Below are positions 6,802 to 15,178 of a DNA stretch of 21,240 nucleotides, piece by piece. Every line of letters starts with the position of its first letter. Positions within the stretch are counted from its first letter, which is position 1. The translations under genes and the position numbers were made by a program. Origin of the DNA: Fibrobacter sp. UBA1765 (GTDB taxonomy: Bacteria > Fibrobacterota > Fibrobacteria > Fibrobacterales > Fibrobacteraceae); NCBI GenBank assembly GCA_002314675.1, contig DCGZ01000183.1:28231-49470 (forward strand). The letters run 5' to 3'. Under the pieces are notes generated by a model. It worked only from the letters and a program-made list of their open reading frames with translations. It ran no database searches and was not told where the DNA came from.

Positions 6802-7398
6802 TTAAAGCAATACACCACCAATCGCAGCAGCGACAACAATCATTTTGATCGGACCAATCTTAAAGAACTTTGTAGCAACAAATGTCGCAAGGAACAAGGC
6901 GCAACTGATTCCAAAGTGAAAAGTATCGCTAGAGTTGCCACCAAATCTTTCAAACGGATTCCCAAAGTTTTCTGCATTCATTAGCATGAGTGTTGCAGCA
7001 AGCAGTAAGCCGACAACAACGGGACGAAGGCCATCAAAAACAGAACGTACTCGCGGATGATTGGCGTACTTCATAAAGAATGCACTAATCAAAAGCATCA
7101 AAACAAGAGAAGGCAAAACAACAGAGAATGTAGCAATGCAGCTGCCCAAAACGCACATCCATTCCGGTGCGCCAGTATTCTGCAAAGCAGTATAGCCGGC
7201 ATACGTCGCCGAATTTATGCCAACAGGGCCTGGCGTCATTTGACTAATGGCGACAATATCGATAAAGTCTGAAGATGTCATCCAGTTATGATTAAATACG
7301 ACTTCACGCTGAATAAGCGAAAGCATTCCATAGCCGCCACCAAAACCGAACAAGCCTATCTGGAAAAACGTGTAGAAAAGTTGAACGTAGATTAACAT
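6802..7398 (-). CDS. chrA: Short-chain chromate transporter (ChrA family), second subunit
   Basis: A membrane protein of 198 residues with one CHR domain: F-G-F-G-G-G-Y-G-M near the N-terminus, Q-M-T-P-G-P-V near 53-59, and about five or six hydrophobic segments. Single-domain CHR proteins come in adjacent pairs and form a heterodimer equivalent to long ChrA. The family is named for chromate efflux, but paired short forms may carry other anions. It lies 41 bp after the other subunit gene and 19 bp before the SGNH hydrolase. The start at 7398 has only a weak ribosome site. Confidence 0.88.
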   Translation of the reverse strand: MLIYVQLFYTFFQIGLFGFGGGYGMLSLIQREVVFNHNWMTSSDFIDIVAISQMTPGPVGINSATYAGYTALQNTGAPEWMCVLGSCIATFSVVLPSLVLMLLISAFFMKYANHPRVRSVFDGLRPVVVGLLLAATLMLMNAENFGNPFERFGGNSSDTFHFGISCALFLATFVATKFFKIGPIKMIVVAAAIGGVLL

Positions 7399-7439
7399 AA
7401 GATACCAGAAACAAGATCAAGATGCAAGAAATTGTATTT

Positions 7440-7973
7440 TCATTTTTCGCGACGGCCGACCATATAACCGACAATGCCCGCAGCAAGAATTATAAAAATC
7501 GGAGACACGCCAAGGAGCCAAATCAAAAGCGCACTTACAATTGGAATCCAGAATGTATAACGATTAAGCTTTGCCTTTTTGGCCATGTTGAATGTAGGCA
7601 CTGCAATAAGCGCAACAACTGCCGGGCGAATACCGCGAAAAACTGCCGCCACGATTTCGTTATCCTTGAACTGGTGAAAGAACAAGGCAATTAGCAAAAT
7701 GATAATGAACGAAGGGAGACATGTACCCAGGCAACAAGAAATCGCACCCTTAACCTTGCGTAAACGGTAACCAATGAAAATGCTGATGTTCGCCGCAAAA
7801 ATACCCGGGCAACTTTGAGCAATTGCCAAAAGATCCAAGAATTCATCCTTTTCAATCCACTTTTTTTTATCAATGATTTCGGCTTCTATTAGCGGAATCA
7901 TTGCATAGCCACCGCCAAGAGTAAACAGGCCTATTTTAAAGAATGTCAAAAAACTTTCTAAATAAATATTCAT
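7440..7973 (-). CDS. chrA: Short-chain chromate transporter (ChrA family), first subunit
   Basis: A membrane protein of 177 residues from the start chosen here. The N-terminus from Met at 7973 (M-N-I-Y-L, then F-L-T-F-F-K-I-G-L-F-T-L-G-G-G-Y-A-M) matches the usual CHR beginning. The ORF is open to 8009, but that start would overlap the divergent alpha-glucosidase ATG by two bases, so it is less likely. The second signature is Q-S-C-P-G-I-F-A-A-N. It pairs with the gene at 6802-7398. The 34 bp between this start and the GH13 gene must hold both divergent promoters or parts of them. Confidence 0.88.
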   Translation of the reverse strand: MNIYLESFLTFFKIGLFTLGGGYAMIPLIEAEIIDKKKWIEKDEFLDLLAIAQSCPGIFAANISIFIGYRLRKVKGAISCCLGTCLPSFIIILLIALFFHQFKDNEIVAAVFRGIRPAVVALIAVPTFNMAKKAKLNRYTFWIPIVSALLIWLLGVSPIFIILAAGIVGYMVGRREK

Positions 7974-8007
7974 AATTACTGGCATAAAATTAGGTATTTT
8001 TAATGGC

Positions 8008-9684
8008 ATGAAAACAGCAATTACGACAGCAGAACTTGTTAAAGGGCATTCAGACTGGTGGAAGCGTACAATCGCATACGAAATTTACCCAAGCAGTTTT
8101 TGCGATTCCAACGGGGACGGCATCGGCGACATCAACGGCATTACAAGCAAGCTTGACTACTTAAAATCACTGAACGTAGGCGCGCTATGGCTCACCCCTG
8201 TGTACGCCTCGCCAATGGTCGACAACGGCTACGATGTTTCGAACTTCTATGAAATCAATCCATTGTACGGTACAATGGCCGACATGGAAAACCTGATTGC
8301 AGAAGCAGACAAGCGCGGCATCAAAATCGTAATGGACCTCGTATTCAACCACACTTCTGAAGAATGCAAGTGGTTCAAGGAATCTAAAAAAAGTCGTAGT
8401 AATCCAAAAAGCGATTGGTACATTTGGAAAGACAAGCCTAACAACTGGCGAAGCATTTTTGGCGTGCCTGCATGGGAATGGAACGAAGAACGCAAACAGT
8501 ATTACTTGCACACATTTGCAAAACAGCAACCTGATCTTAACTGGGAAAATCCAGACGTTCGGCGTGCGCTCTACGACATTGCAAACTTCTGGATAAAAAA
8601 GGGCGTTGGCGGTTTTAGAATCGATGCGATTCCATACATCAAGAAGCCAGCTAGCTTTGCAGGCGGAAAACCAGACGCAAGCGATTGTCTCGTAAGCATC
8701 CACACGATGACCGTAAACACAGAAGGCATCCTGGATTTTTTACAGGAATTCAAAAAGAATGTTACCGAAGGCAAGAACGTTTTTACGGTTGCCGAAGCAA
8801 ATGGCGTTGGACCAGAAGACCTTAAATATTGGGTTGGCGAAAAGGGCGCATTCGACATGCTCTTTGAATTTGGGCATTTGCACGATGTAGAAATCTGGTG
8901 CAAGCCGACTCCGTTTGGAATCATGGATTTCAAGAAGGCGTTGATCGCAAGCCAAAAGGCTACTGCAACAAACGGCTGGTATCCAGTATTTTTTGAAAAT
9001 CACGACAAGCCGCGATGCATAAACAATTTCTTTAGCGAAGAAGTCGCAAGCGACAAAACAAAGAGCAAACTTGCCGCAAAGGCTATTGCCACGCTCATGA
9101 TGACACTCCGAGGAACGCCATTCCTGTACGAAGGCCAGGAACTCGGCATGACAAATGTACAGTGGGATTCCATCGACAAGTACGACGAGCTAAATACAAG
9201 GGCACAATATAACATGGCTCTAAAGGAAGGGCATTCAAAAGAACAGGCCATGGCATTCGTGAACCGCTTTAGTCGCGACAATGCGCGCACGCCCATGCAA
9301 TGGAACGCAAGCAAGAATGCAGGCTTTACGGCGGGAAAGCCATGGCTTTCTATAAATGAAAACTACACTAAAATAAATGTTGAAGCAGAAGAAAACGACT
9401 CGCAATCTGTGCTGAATTTTTACAGGACTCTTATTAAGCTACGTTCTGAAAAAAAGCCCTTGCATGAAGGCAATCTCACAGTACATGCTCCAGAACATGA
9501 ACAAATGCTTGCCTACAGCCGCGGCGATTCCATTACAATACTTGTGAACTTAAGCGATAGCGAGGCAACTTACGACGAAAACCTTGTATCCGTAAAAAAG
9601 CTATTGATTACAAGCTATGGCGACAAGCAAAATATTCGTGGAACCTTGCGACCGCTAGAAGCAGTAATTTACGAAAAGCAATAA
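8008..9684 (+). CDS. GH13 alpha-glucosidase (oligo-1,6-glucosidase/maltase subfamily)
   Basis: A cytoplasmic enzyme of 558 residues without signal peptide, full length for GH13 subfamily 31. The (beta/alpha)8 barrel motifs are complete: D110-L-V-F-N-H, G-F-R-I-D206 (nucleophile), V-A-E263 (acid/base) and N-H-D333. N-terminal W-W-K-R-T-I-A-Y-E-I-Y-P-S-S-F and the D-S-N-G-D-G-I-G-D calcium-type loop are family hallmarks. A207 directly after the nucleophile is the residue recalled to separate alpha-1,4 (Ala or Thr) from alpha-1,6 (Val) preference, which leans towards maltose and malto-oligosaccharides. It probably trims glycogen- or starch-derived oligosaccharides inside the cell. It stands alone between divergent chrA genes and a terminator. 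No Shine-Dalgarno is visible. Confidence 0.92.
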   Translation: MKTAITTAELVKGHSDWWKRTIAYEIYPSSFCDSNGDGIGDINGITSKLDYLKSLNVGALWLTPVYASPMVDNGYDVSNFYEINPLYGTMADMENLIAEADKRGIKIVMDLVFNHTSEECKWFKESKKSRSNPKSDWYIWKDKPNNWRSIFGVPAWEWNEERKQYYLHTFAKQQPDLNWENPDVRRALYDIANFWIKKGVGGFRIDAIPYIKKPASFAGGKPDASDCLVSIHTMTVNTEGILDFLQEFKKNVTEGKNVFTVAEANGVGPEDLKYWVGEKGAFDMLFEFGHLHDVEIWCKPTPFGIMDFKKALIASQKATATNGWYPVFFENHDKPRCINNFFSEEVASDKTKSKLAAKAIATLMMTLRGTPFLYEGQELGMTNVQWDSIDKYDELNTRAQYNMALKEGHSKEQAMAFVNRFSRDNARTPMQWNASKNAGFTAGKPWLSINENYTKINVEAEENDSQSVLNFYRTLIKLRSEKKPLHEGNLTVHAPEHEQMLAYSRGDSITILVNLSDSEATYDENLVSVKKLLITSYGDKQNIRGTLRPLEAVIYEKQ

Positions 9685-9686
9685 GC

Positions 9687-9716
9687 AAAAGACCTTCCCG
9701 AATGGGAAGGCCTTTT
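9687..9716 (+). terminator. Rho-independent terminator of the alpha-glucosidase gene
   Basis: AAAAGACCTTCCC (9687-9699) pairs with GGGAAGGCCTTTT (9704-9716) over 13 positions with one A-C mismatch around a GAAT loop. It lies directly after the stop codon. The A-run on the left also makes it usable for the lipoprotein gene arriving on the minus strand. Confidence 0.88.
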
Positions 9717-9763
9717 AGAAAATAATGATTACGAATTAAGATTATTCGTCGTCATTCAAGTCA

Positions 9764-10090
9764 TCACAGTTCATCGCAGTTCATAAATTCCTTCATTTCT
9801 GCAGGAATATTATACATGTACATTGTAGCTGTATGACCTTCAGATGTAACTTCGCACTTGAGATCTTCGCCAGAAGCGCAGCTAGTACCAAGTTTACCAC
9901 CCTCTTCAGAGCATTCATCCTTTTCTGCAGCAGAAAGACCAGAAGCTTCAACGCAAGTCTTCATGCCCATTACCTCTGTAGTGCAAGAAACCTTGCCAGA
10001 ACCAGAGGAGGAAGAAGAGGAATCATCACCGCAAGCAGTGAAAACTGCTGCTACGGAAAGAGCAGCTACAACAATTGCAAGTTTCTTCAT
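9764..10090 (-). CDS. Small Cys-rich lipoprotein, C-terminus probably shifted by a 10 bp duplication
   Basis: A lipoprotein of 108 residues: hydrophobic signal, lipobox V-F-T-A-C20, then Gly-Asp-Asp and a run of six Ser, a style I associate with Fibrobacter. The mature part has six more Cys (36, 46, 60, 71, 79, 105), enough for three disulfides. The function is unknown. The start is preceded by AAAGGA with about 7 bases of spacing. At the 3' end two 10 bp tandem copies (9765-9774 and 9775-9784, one base different) move the frame so that it ends at TGA-TGA. With one copy removed, the frame would run on to TAA at 9742-9744 and end N-C-D-D-L-N-D-D-E. The protein loses only a short acidic tail, so it may still function. 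Confidence 0.82.
   Translation of the reverse strand: MKKLAIVVAALSVAAVFTACGDDSSSSSSGSGKVSCTTEVMGMKTCVEASGLSAAEKDECSEEGGKLGTSCASGEDLKCEVTSEGHTATMYMYNIPAEMKEFMNCDEL
9765..9784. repeat. Tandem 10 bp duplication at the lipoprotein 3' end
   Basis: CACAGTTCAT (9765-9774) is followed directly by CGCAGTTCAT (9775-9784); nine of ten bases match. Ten is not a multiple of three, so the extra copy changes the reading frame of the gene that crosses it on the minus strand. A slippage event is the simplest origin. Confidence 0.85.
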
Positions 10091-10168
10091 AGTATAGTCC
10101 TTTATTTATAAGAAGAATATCGTTAAAAGAAAGTCAGCTTAACTTTTTACATTATTCAAGGCGTTCCC

Positions 10169-10192
10169 ATGTAAAAAACTTTTATTTTACAT
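10169..10192. repeat. Inverted repeat between sbcC and the lipoprotein gene
   Basis: ATGTAAAA (10169-10176) and TTTTACAT (10185-10192) are perfect inverted copies 8 bases apart, starting 5 bp after the sbcC stop. It may be a weak terminator for sbcDC or an operator for the lipoprotein promoter. No long T-run follows on the minus strand. Confidence 0.35.
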
Positions 10193-10196
10193 ACAT

Positions 10197-13100
10197 TTAG
10201 CCATATTTTTTTACCCCAGGGCCGCAAATTACGCTATGGCCATCAGGCTTAGCTTCCAGTAAGATTTTTTGGTTAAATTCATCCTTCACATTTTGCATGT
10301 GCGTAATGACACCAAGCATCTTGCCAAGCTTGCGCTGCGACTTTAAGCATTCCATGACATCCTGGAGCGTCGTCGGGTCCAAGGTACCAAAGCCTTCATC
10401 CATAAAGAGCGACTCGATCTTTACATTTCGGCTTGCAAAATCAGCAATGCCAAGAGCAAGGGAAAGGCTTACAAGGAACTTTTCACCACCAGAAAGGTTT
10501 GAAATGGAACGAGTCCCATTAAAATGGGCATCATCAATTTCAAAACTAAGGTCGTTACTTGCAACAAGCGTATAGCGTCCCTTCATCGTATGGAGCTGCC
10601 TATTTGCAAGTCTGAGCAAGGAACCAAATGTAAGTCCTTGAACAAACCTTGAAAAGTCGGAACCGTCCTTTACGCCAAACCAGCTTCGCATTGTATCCCA
10701 ACGCACAAAGTTCGTCTTAGCCTCTTCAAAATCTTTTTTCAGTTTTTGAAGCTGATCCGAATTTTCAGAATTCTTCTTCAGTTCAGAACACAGGCCAATG
10801 TACTTGGCGTTTACAGATTCCCTTTTCTGCAACAAACTAGATTGTTCAAGCAGCAGCTCTTCCCTGGCGCGAGCATCCTTATACTCCGCCGCACACTTGT
10901 CATAAGCTTCCTGAGTTTTTTCAAGCAAATGCTTCTGCGAAGCAAGCCTGTTTTCAATATCAGTCTTGCGAGACTGGAGTTCATCAATTTCAGCCTTGGC
11001 TCGCCTTGCCAAGGAAAATTGTTCAACATTTTCAAACTTGTTCTGTACAAAAGCCTCGTGAAGTTTCTGTTCGGCACTCTGCAAATCACTTGCAAGTCTT
11101 GCCAAGTCACCTTCGCGCTGCTTAATCAGTTCCTTAAGGCTATCAACCCTTGTTTCAAGCTCATGGCATTTTTTAGAAAGCGCGTCAAATGCATTCCTTG
11201 CTTCCGTCACGGTGCTTTCTGCTGCTTTTTCAACAGCGTCAACATTTTGTTCACCGAATTTTTCTTGACGTGAAACTTCAAATTCCTTTAAAGAGGAGCA
11301 AAGTTCATCAAGGCTAGACTTGCATTCCTTCAAGCGTTCTTGCGCAGCGCCTCTATTTTCGGCAACATGCTGCAAGTCGACCTTTAAAGTATTTACACGC
11401 GATTGAAGTTCATCAAAACGCCTTGATGCCTTTTCAAATTTTTCGCTGCGTTCCGTAAGAGTCTTTAAAATACTTTCGGAGTCTTGCAAACGGAAATTGC
11501 CGACCCAGCCACGAACTCGTTCTTCCATTTCAAGCGAACGAGCCTTCAGTTCAGAAGTATACTGTTCAAGCTGCTGGTTTAAGGAAGAAAGCAGAACATT
11601 AGCCTTTTCGATTTCTGATTCCTTTTCACGCAACGACTGCTCAGTTTTTTCAAACTGCGATTTTTTATTTGCATATTCGTTAGCGATAGCCTGCAACTCC
11701 GCGACAATGCCCGTACAAGTTTCAAAAGAAGCAAGCTTATTCCAAGGTGCCCATTTCAAATTCAGGGTTTCAAGCAGTTGCCCGTTTGTCTTTTCGGCTT
11801 CATCCAAATTCTTTTTAGCATTTTGCAATTTTTCTGCATTCGCCCGAACTTCACCTTCAACGGCATGCAATTCCGCCTTTGCCGTATTCAATTTTTCATT
11901 CAACTTGCGAATTTTAGAAGCAACATCAGAAACCAGTTCTTCACCATGTTCTACTTCAAAATTTTCCTTGCACGAAGGATGATCTACAGAACCGCACACA
12001 GGGCAAGCCACGCCGTCTTCCAAATGCTTCTGGATAACGCTTGCTAGTGTCAGTACGTCGTTATTAAACAGCTGCAACTGTTCTTCTTCAATAGCCTTAA
12101 GCATTTTTGATGCTTCCAGCATTTTTCCTTGCAATTCCGCATCTTTTGCCTCGCATTCACCGACAAACGCCTTTTGCAATGTTGCACGCTCAAACGATTC
12201 CCTTAGCTGGTTTACGTACCCGCGGGTTTCTGCAATAACTTCCGGCAAAGCAGCATCAGCCTCATGTTCTTTTAACCATGCCGCAAATTCATCATAATGC
12301 AACAGGCACTCATTTTTCAAGGACTCATAACGAGCTTTTTCCTGTTCAGAATCACGCATCTGCTGCGTAACTTGCGACATCGAACCTTCAAGATTTCGGC
12401 AATTAGCAATCTGCGCCTTAAGCCCAGAAAGAATGCCTGCCAAATCCTTGTCAAGCGCATTGTCTTCCAGAAAGTTCTTTTCCTTCTGAATTTCAATTTC
12501 ATCTTGTTGAATACTTGCGACAAGCTTATCATTTTCCTGTTCGCACTTATTGCATTCCTGTTCCCATTCAAAGCATTGTGTTGTTTTGGAGGCAACATTC
12601 TCTTTAACATGTAAAATATTGCCGTCAAGTTCGCGAACCTCGTTCCAGAGAACTCGATTTTTTTGCAACTCGGCTTCAAGCGTTTTGAGCGCATCGCCAC
12701 TCTTTTTTGCACTACCAGAAGCATTAACAAGCTCGTCAGCCTTTTGTGCATGTTCCTTTTTCAAATTTTCAAGTTCCGACTCGGTTCCTGTCCTTGATTC
12801 CTGCAAAGTCTTAAGGGAATCAGACGCAGGAGCGCATTCCCTTGCCCTCAAGGCATTTTCAAGAACAACAGAATCAGCGGCAAAAGCCTCATTGTCTGCT
12901 TCCGCCTTTTTCAAGGCATCGAAAGCAGCGGACAGCGCATTTTTGCGTTCCTCAAGATTCTTGTACCAGTTTAAAAGCTGGTCAATTTCCCTAAGCGACT
13001 TTTCAAGTTCTTTCAGTTCAATTTCTGCAGAATCTTTTTCAGCGGTCTTCTGCTTTACATCTTCTTCAGTCAAGATATTTTCAGAAACTGCATTCATCGC

Positions 13101-13736
13101 ACTTTCAGCAGATTCCTTTTTTGCCCTTGCCTCTGACCAATGGTCTCCAAGACGCTTGGCCGCCAAATGGTATTTTTCCGTACCATTCAACTTTTCAAGG
13201 ATCACGGCACGTTCATCTTCGTTGCAAGTAAGGAACCTGCTGAATTCACCCTGCGCAAGCATAATGGATCTGCAGAACTGCGAAAAGTCAAGCTGAATCA
13301 AGCCCGCGTTAAAATTTGCAAGCTCGTTCTTTACACCGGTCCTTGACTTGAAAAGCGGGTTTGCCTTGTCACCCTCGCAATAGATCAGGCCCTGAGCATC
13401 TTGTAAATTGCCGTCAGCCCTGTCCTTTGCTCTACGCTGGCTCCATTCCGTAACAAACACGCCCTTTTTGCATGAATACATTACACGAGCAAAGCAGTTA
13501 CCCGTATCGTGCGTCATGACCTCGTTGCCTGAACCTACATAAATCGTGGCCTGCCTAGGAGTGCGGCCATAAATAGCCAAGGTAATCGCATCAAGAATAC
13601 TTGTCTTTCCAGAACCGGTATCGCCACAAATGGCAAACAGGTTATTGTTCAATTCATAGGAAGGATCCGTAAAATCAATGGACCATTTTCCCTTCAAGGA
13701 ATTGATATTTTCAAATTCGACTTTCAAAATCTTCAT
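10197..13736 (-). CDS. sbcC: Exonuclease SbcC (Rad50-like ATPase subunit)
   Basis: An SMC-like ATPase of 1179 residues, a little longer than E. coli SbcC (about 1050). Walker A is G38-D-T-G-S-G-K44-T. Two long coiled-coil arms with many Glu, Lys, Ala and Leu residues flank a zinc hook C578-P-V-C581. The C-terminal half of the ATPase has the signature N-L-S-G-G-E-K (about 1080), Walker B F-M-D-E-G-F-G-T-L-D (about 1110) and the switch His in V-I-T-H (about 1145). With SbcD it opens hairpins and processes DNA double-strand ends. The start at 13736 has AGGGGG upstream and begins with the usual M-K-I-L-K-V; the longer frame to 13826 overlaps sbcD. It follows the sbcD stop by 10 bp. Confidence 0.97.
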   Translation of the reverse strand: MKILKVEFENINSLKGKWSIDFTDPSYELNNNLFAICGDTGSGKTSILDAITLAIYGRTPRQATIYVGSGNEVMTHDTGNCFARVMYSCKKGVFVTEWSQRRAKDRADGNLQDAQGLIYCEGDKANPLFKSRTGVKNELANFNAGLIQLDFSQFCRSIMLAQGEFSRFLTCNEDERAVILEKLNGTEKYHLAAKRLGDHWSEARAKKESAESAMNAVSENILTEEDVKQKTAEKDSAEIELKELEKSLREIDQLLNWYKNLEERKNALSAAFDALKKAEADNEAFAADSVVLENALRARECAPASDSLKTLQESRTGTESELENLKKEHAQKADELVNASGSAKKSGDALKTLEAELQKNRVLWNEVRELDGNILHVKENVASKTTQCFEWEQECNKCEQENDKLVASIQQDEIEIQKEKNFLEDNALDKDLAGILSGLKAQIANCRNLEGSMSQVTQQMRDSEQEKARYESLKNECLLHYDEFAAWLKEHEADAALPEVIAETRGYVNQLRESFERATLQKAFVGECEAKDAELQGKMLEASKMLKAIEEEQLQLFNNDVLTLASVIQKHLEDGVACPVCGSVDHPSCKENFEVEHGEELVSDVASKIRKLNEKLNTAKAELHAVEGEVRANAEKLQNAKKNLDEAEKTNGQLLETLNLKWAPWNKLASFETCTGIVAELQAIANEYANKKSQFEKTEQSLREKESEIEKANVLLSSLNQQLEQYTSELKARSLEMEERVRGWVGNFRLQDSESILKTLTERSEKFEKASRRFDELQSRVNTLKVDLQHVAENRGAAQERLKECKSSLDELCSSLKEFEVSRQEKFGEQNVDAVEKAAESTVTEARNAFDALSKKCHELETRVDSLKELIKQREGDLARLASDLQSAEQKLHEAFVQNKFENVEQFSLARRAKAEIDELQSRKTDIENRLASQKHLLEKTQEAYDKCAAEYKDARAREELLLEQSSLLQKRESVNAKYIGLCSELKKNSENSDQLQKLKKDFEEAKTNFVRWDTMRSWFGVKDGSDFSRFVQGLTFGSLLRLANRQLHTMKGRYTLVASNDLSFEIDDAHFNGTRSISNLSGGEKFLVSLSLALGIADFASRNVKIESLFMDEGFGTLDPTTLQDVMECLKSQRKLGKMLGVITHMQNVKDEFNQKILLEAKPDGHSVICGPGVKKYG

Positions 13737-13746
13737 GAGCGCCCCC

Positions 13747-15015
13747 TTACTTGCCTTCTTCTGTTTTTTCCACTTCGTCCAAAAGTGTCTTGAACAAGGG
13801 CCAATACTCGTTAAAAGTCTTTTCAAGTTCTTCTGTCATTTCTATTTCGCCGCTGTGCGTTAAAATAAGGCGTCTAAAGATTTCTTCGTCACCAAGAATA
13901 TCTACAGAATCAATCGCATCATCCACATATACGCTTGCGCCAAGTGTAGCCTTTCTGCTAGTCTTCCAGCTGACAACTTCAAAAGCGTCTGTATTCAAGG
14001 CCTCGCCAAGCGATTCTCGAATGTGCATGCCGGGTTCATAATCATACACGATTTCAACCTTTACAGGCCTTTCGTGCTTTTCGCCTGCAAGTTCAACAAG
14101 TTCCGAACGAATGTCATTTACAGAACCGCAAACACGTACAAAGTCAAAGAACCTCGGTGTTTCTATTTTCTTGACAACAGGGGTGCTTCCCCTTTCTACA
14201 TCGACCATCAAAACATGGTGCGGCATTCTAGCTTCATCAAAGCCAAGGACAAACGGTGAACCGGAATAACGGATTTTTGCATTTTTGGCAACCGTCGTAG
14301 AATAGTGGATATGCCCAAGAGCCACATAATCAAAACCGTCAGGGAACACGCTTTCTGTAACAGTACCCAGATTGCCGACAATATCCCTTACGCCACTATC
14401 CCTCATATTTTCGCCATTGTCATTTTGAGGACGGCCTTCAAGATTTGCAGCATACAAATGGCCCGTTGCAATTACAGGAATATTTCTGCCGTTGCGAAGT
14501 TTTTCGGCAGCTTCAAAAACAGCTGCGTAGAGCCCCTTGTAGGCATTGTCTGCAAACACGGCCTTGTCATCGGTAACATAACCGCGTAATTCAGGTTCCC
14601 TTGCGTAAGGTACCATGGCACAAATCGCAAACACTTCGCCATTGTCTTTTTTCAATTCGCGCACAAGGCTTTCTGGAGACATGTCCCAGATGCTTCCTAC
14701 AACCTGGATATTCAAGGCTTCCAAAATTTCCTTGGAAGTGTCAAGCATTGCACCGGAATCATGGTTGCCGCCGACAATCAAGACATTTTTGCAGCAAGTA
14801 TCCAATAGTGAAGCAAGGAACCTGAAATATTGACCTCTCGCTCCATTCGACGGATTTGCCGTATCAAAAACATCGCCTGCAATTACCAGGGCTTCAACGT
14901 CATTTTCAATGATCTGCCCTTTAAGCCATGCCAAAAAATTAGAAGATTCCTTGACACGGTCAATGCCATGCATGTAATTGCCAAGGTGCCAGTCCGCCGT
15001 ATGAATAAATCTCAT
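13747..15015 (-). CDS. sbcD: Exonuclease SbcD (Mre11-like nuclease subunit)
   Basis: A nuclease of 422 residues of the calcineurin-like phosphoesterase superfamily. The metal-binding motifs are D8-W-H10-L-G, G-D48-V-F-D, G-N84-H85-D and, later, A-T-G-H-L and L-G-H-I-H. It is the 3'-5' exonuclease and endonuclease partner of SbcC. The ATG at 15015 is preferred; a TTG two codons upstream (15021) is nearer to the GGAG site and cannot be excluded. The sbcD-sbcC order with a 10 bp spacing is the classic operon. A weak promoter candidate lies at 15049-15077. Confidence 0.97.
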   Translation of the reverse strand: MRFIHTADWHLGNYMHGIDRVKESSNFLAWLKGQIIENDVEALVIAGDVFDTANPSNGARGQYFRFLASLLDTCCKNVLIVGGNHDSGAMLDTSKEILEALNIQVVGSIWDMSPESLVRELKKDNGEVFAICAMVPYAREPELRGYVTDDKAVFADNAYKGLYAAVFEAAEKLRNGRNIPVIATGHLYAANLEGRPQNDNGENMRDSGVRDIVGNLGTVTESVFPDGFDYVALGHIHYSTTVAKNAKIRYSGSPFVLGFDEARMPHHVLMVDVERGSTPVVKKIETPRFFDFVRVCGSVNDIRSELVELAGEKHERPVKVEIVYDYEPGMHIRESLGEALNTDAFEVVSWKTSRKATLGASVYVDDAIDSVDILGDEEIFRRLILTHSGEIEMTEELEKTFNEYWPLFKTLLDEVEKTEEGK

Positions 15016-15048
15016 AAGCAAGTACTCTCCGAATGCAAAAATTGCCTA

Positions 15049-15077
15049 TTCATAAATATAGAACCCTGCAAAGACAA
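15049..15077 (-). promoter_or_regulatory. Weak promoter candidate for sbcDC
   Basis: On the minus strand TTGTCT (15072-15077) and TATGAA (15049-15054) are separated by 17 bases, each matching four of six consensus positions. It lies 34 bp before the chosen sbcD start. This is a pattern match only. Confidence 0.3.
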
Positions 15078-15146
15078 TTAATGTCACTTGCAGAAATTCT
15101 CGACCCTAACGCAATTCAATATATGTGAAAATAATTAAAAGGCAAC

Positions 15147-15171
15147 AAAAAACCCGAAAATAATTTCGGGT
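15147..15171 (-). terminator. Rho-independent terminator of the hydrolase gene
   Basis: ACCCGAAA (15152-15159) and TTTCGGGT (15164-15171) form a perfect 8 bp stem around ATAA. On the minus strand six T follow. It sits 7 bp after the alpha/beta hydrolase stop and separates this unit from sbcDC. Confidence 0.88.
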
Positions 15172-15178
15172 CATCAAA

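Noticed and set aside
12550..13296. 248-codon plus-strand ORF antisense to sbcC
   Set aside because: Ser/Phe-rich translation typical of the reverse of coiled-coil codons (Glu, Lys, Ala). sbcC is complete through this region.
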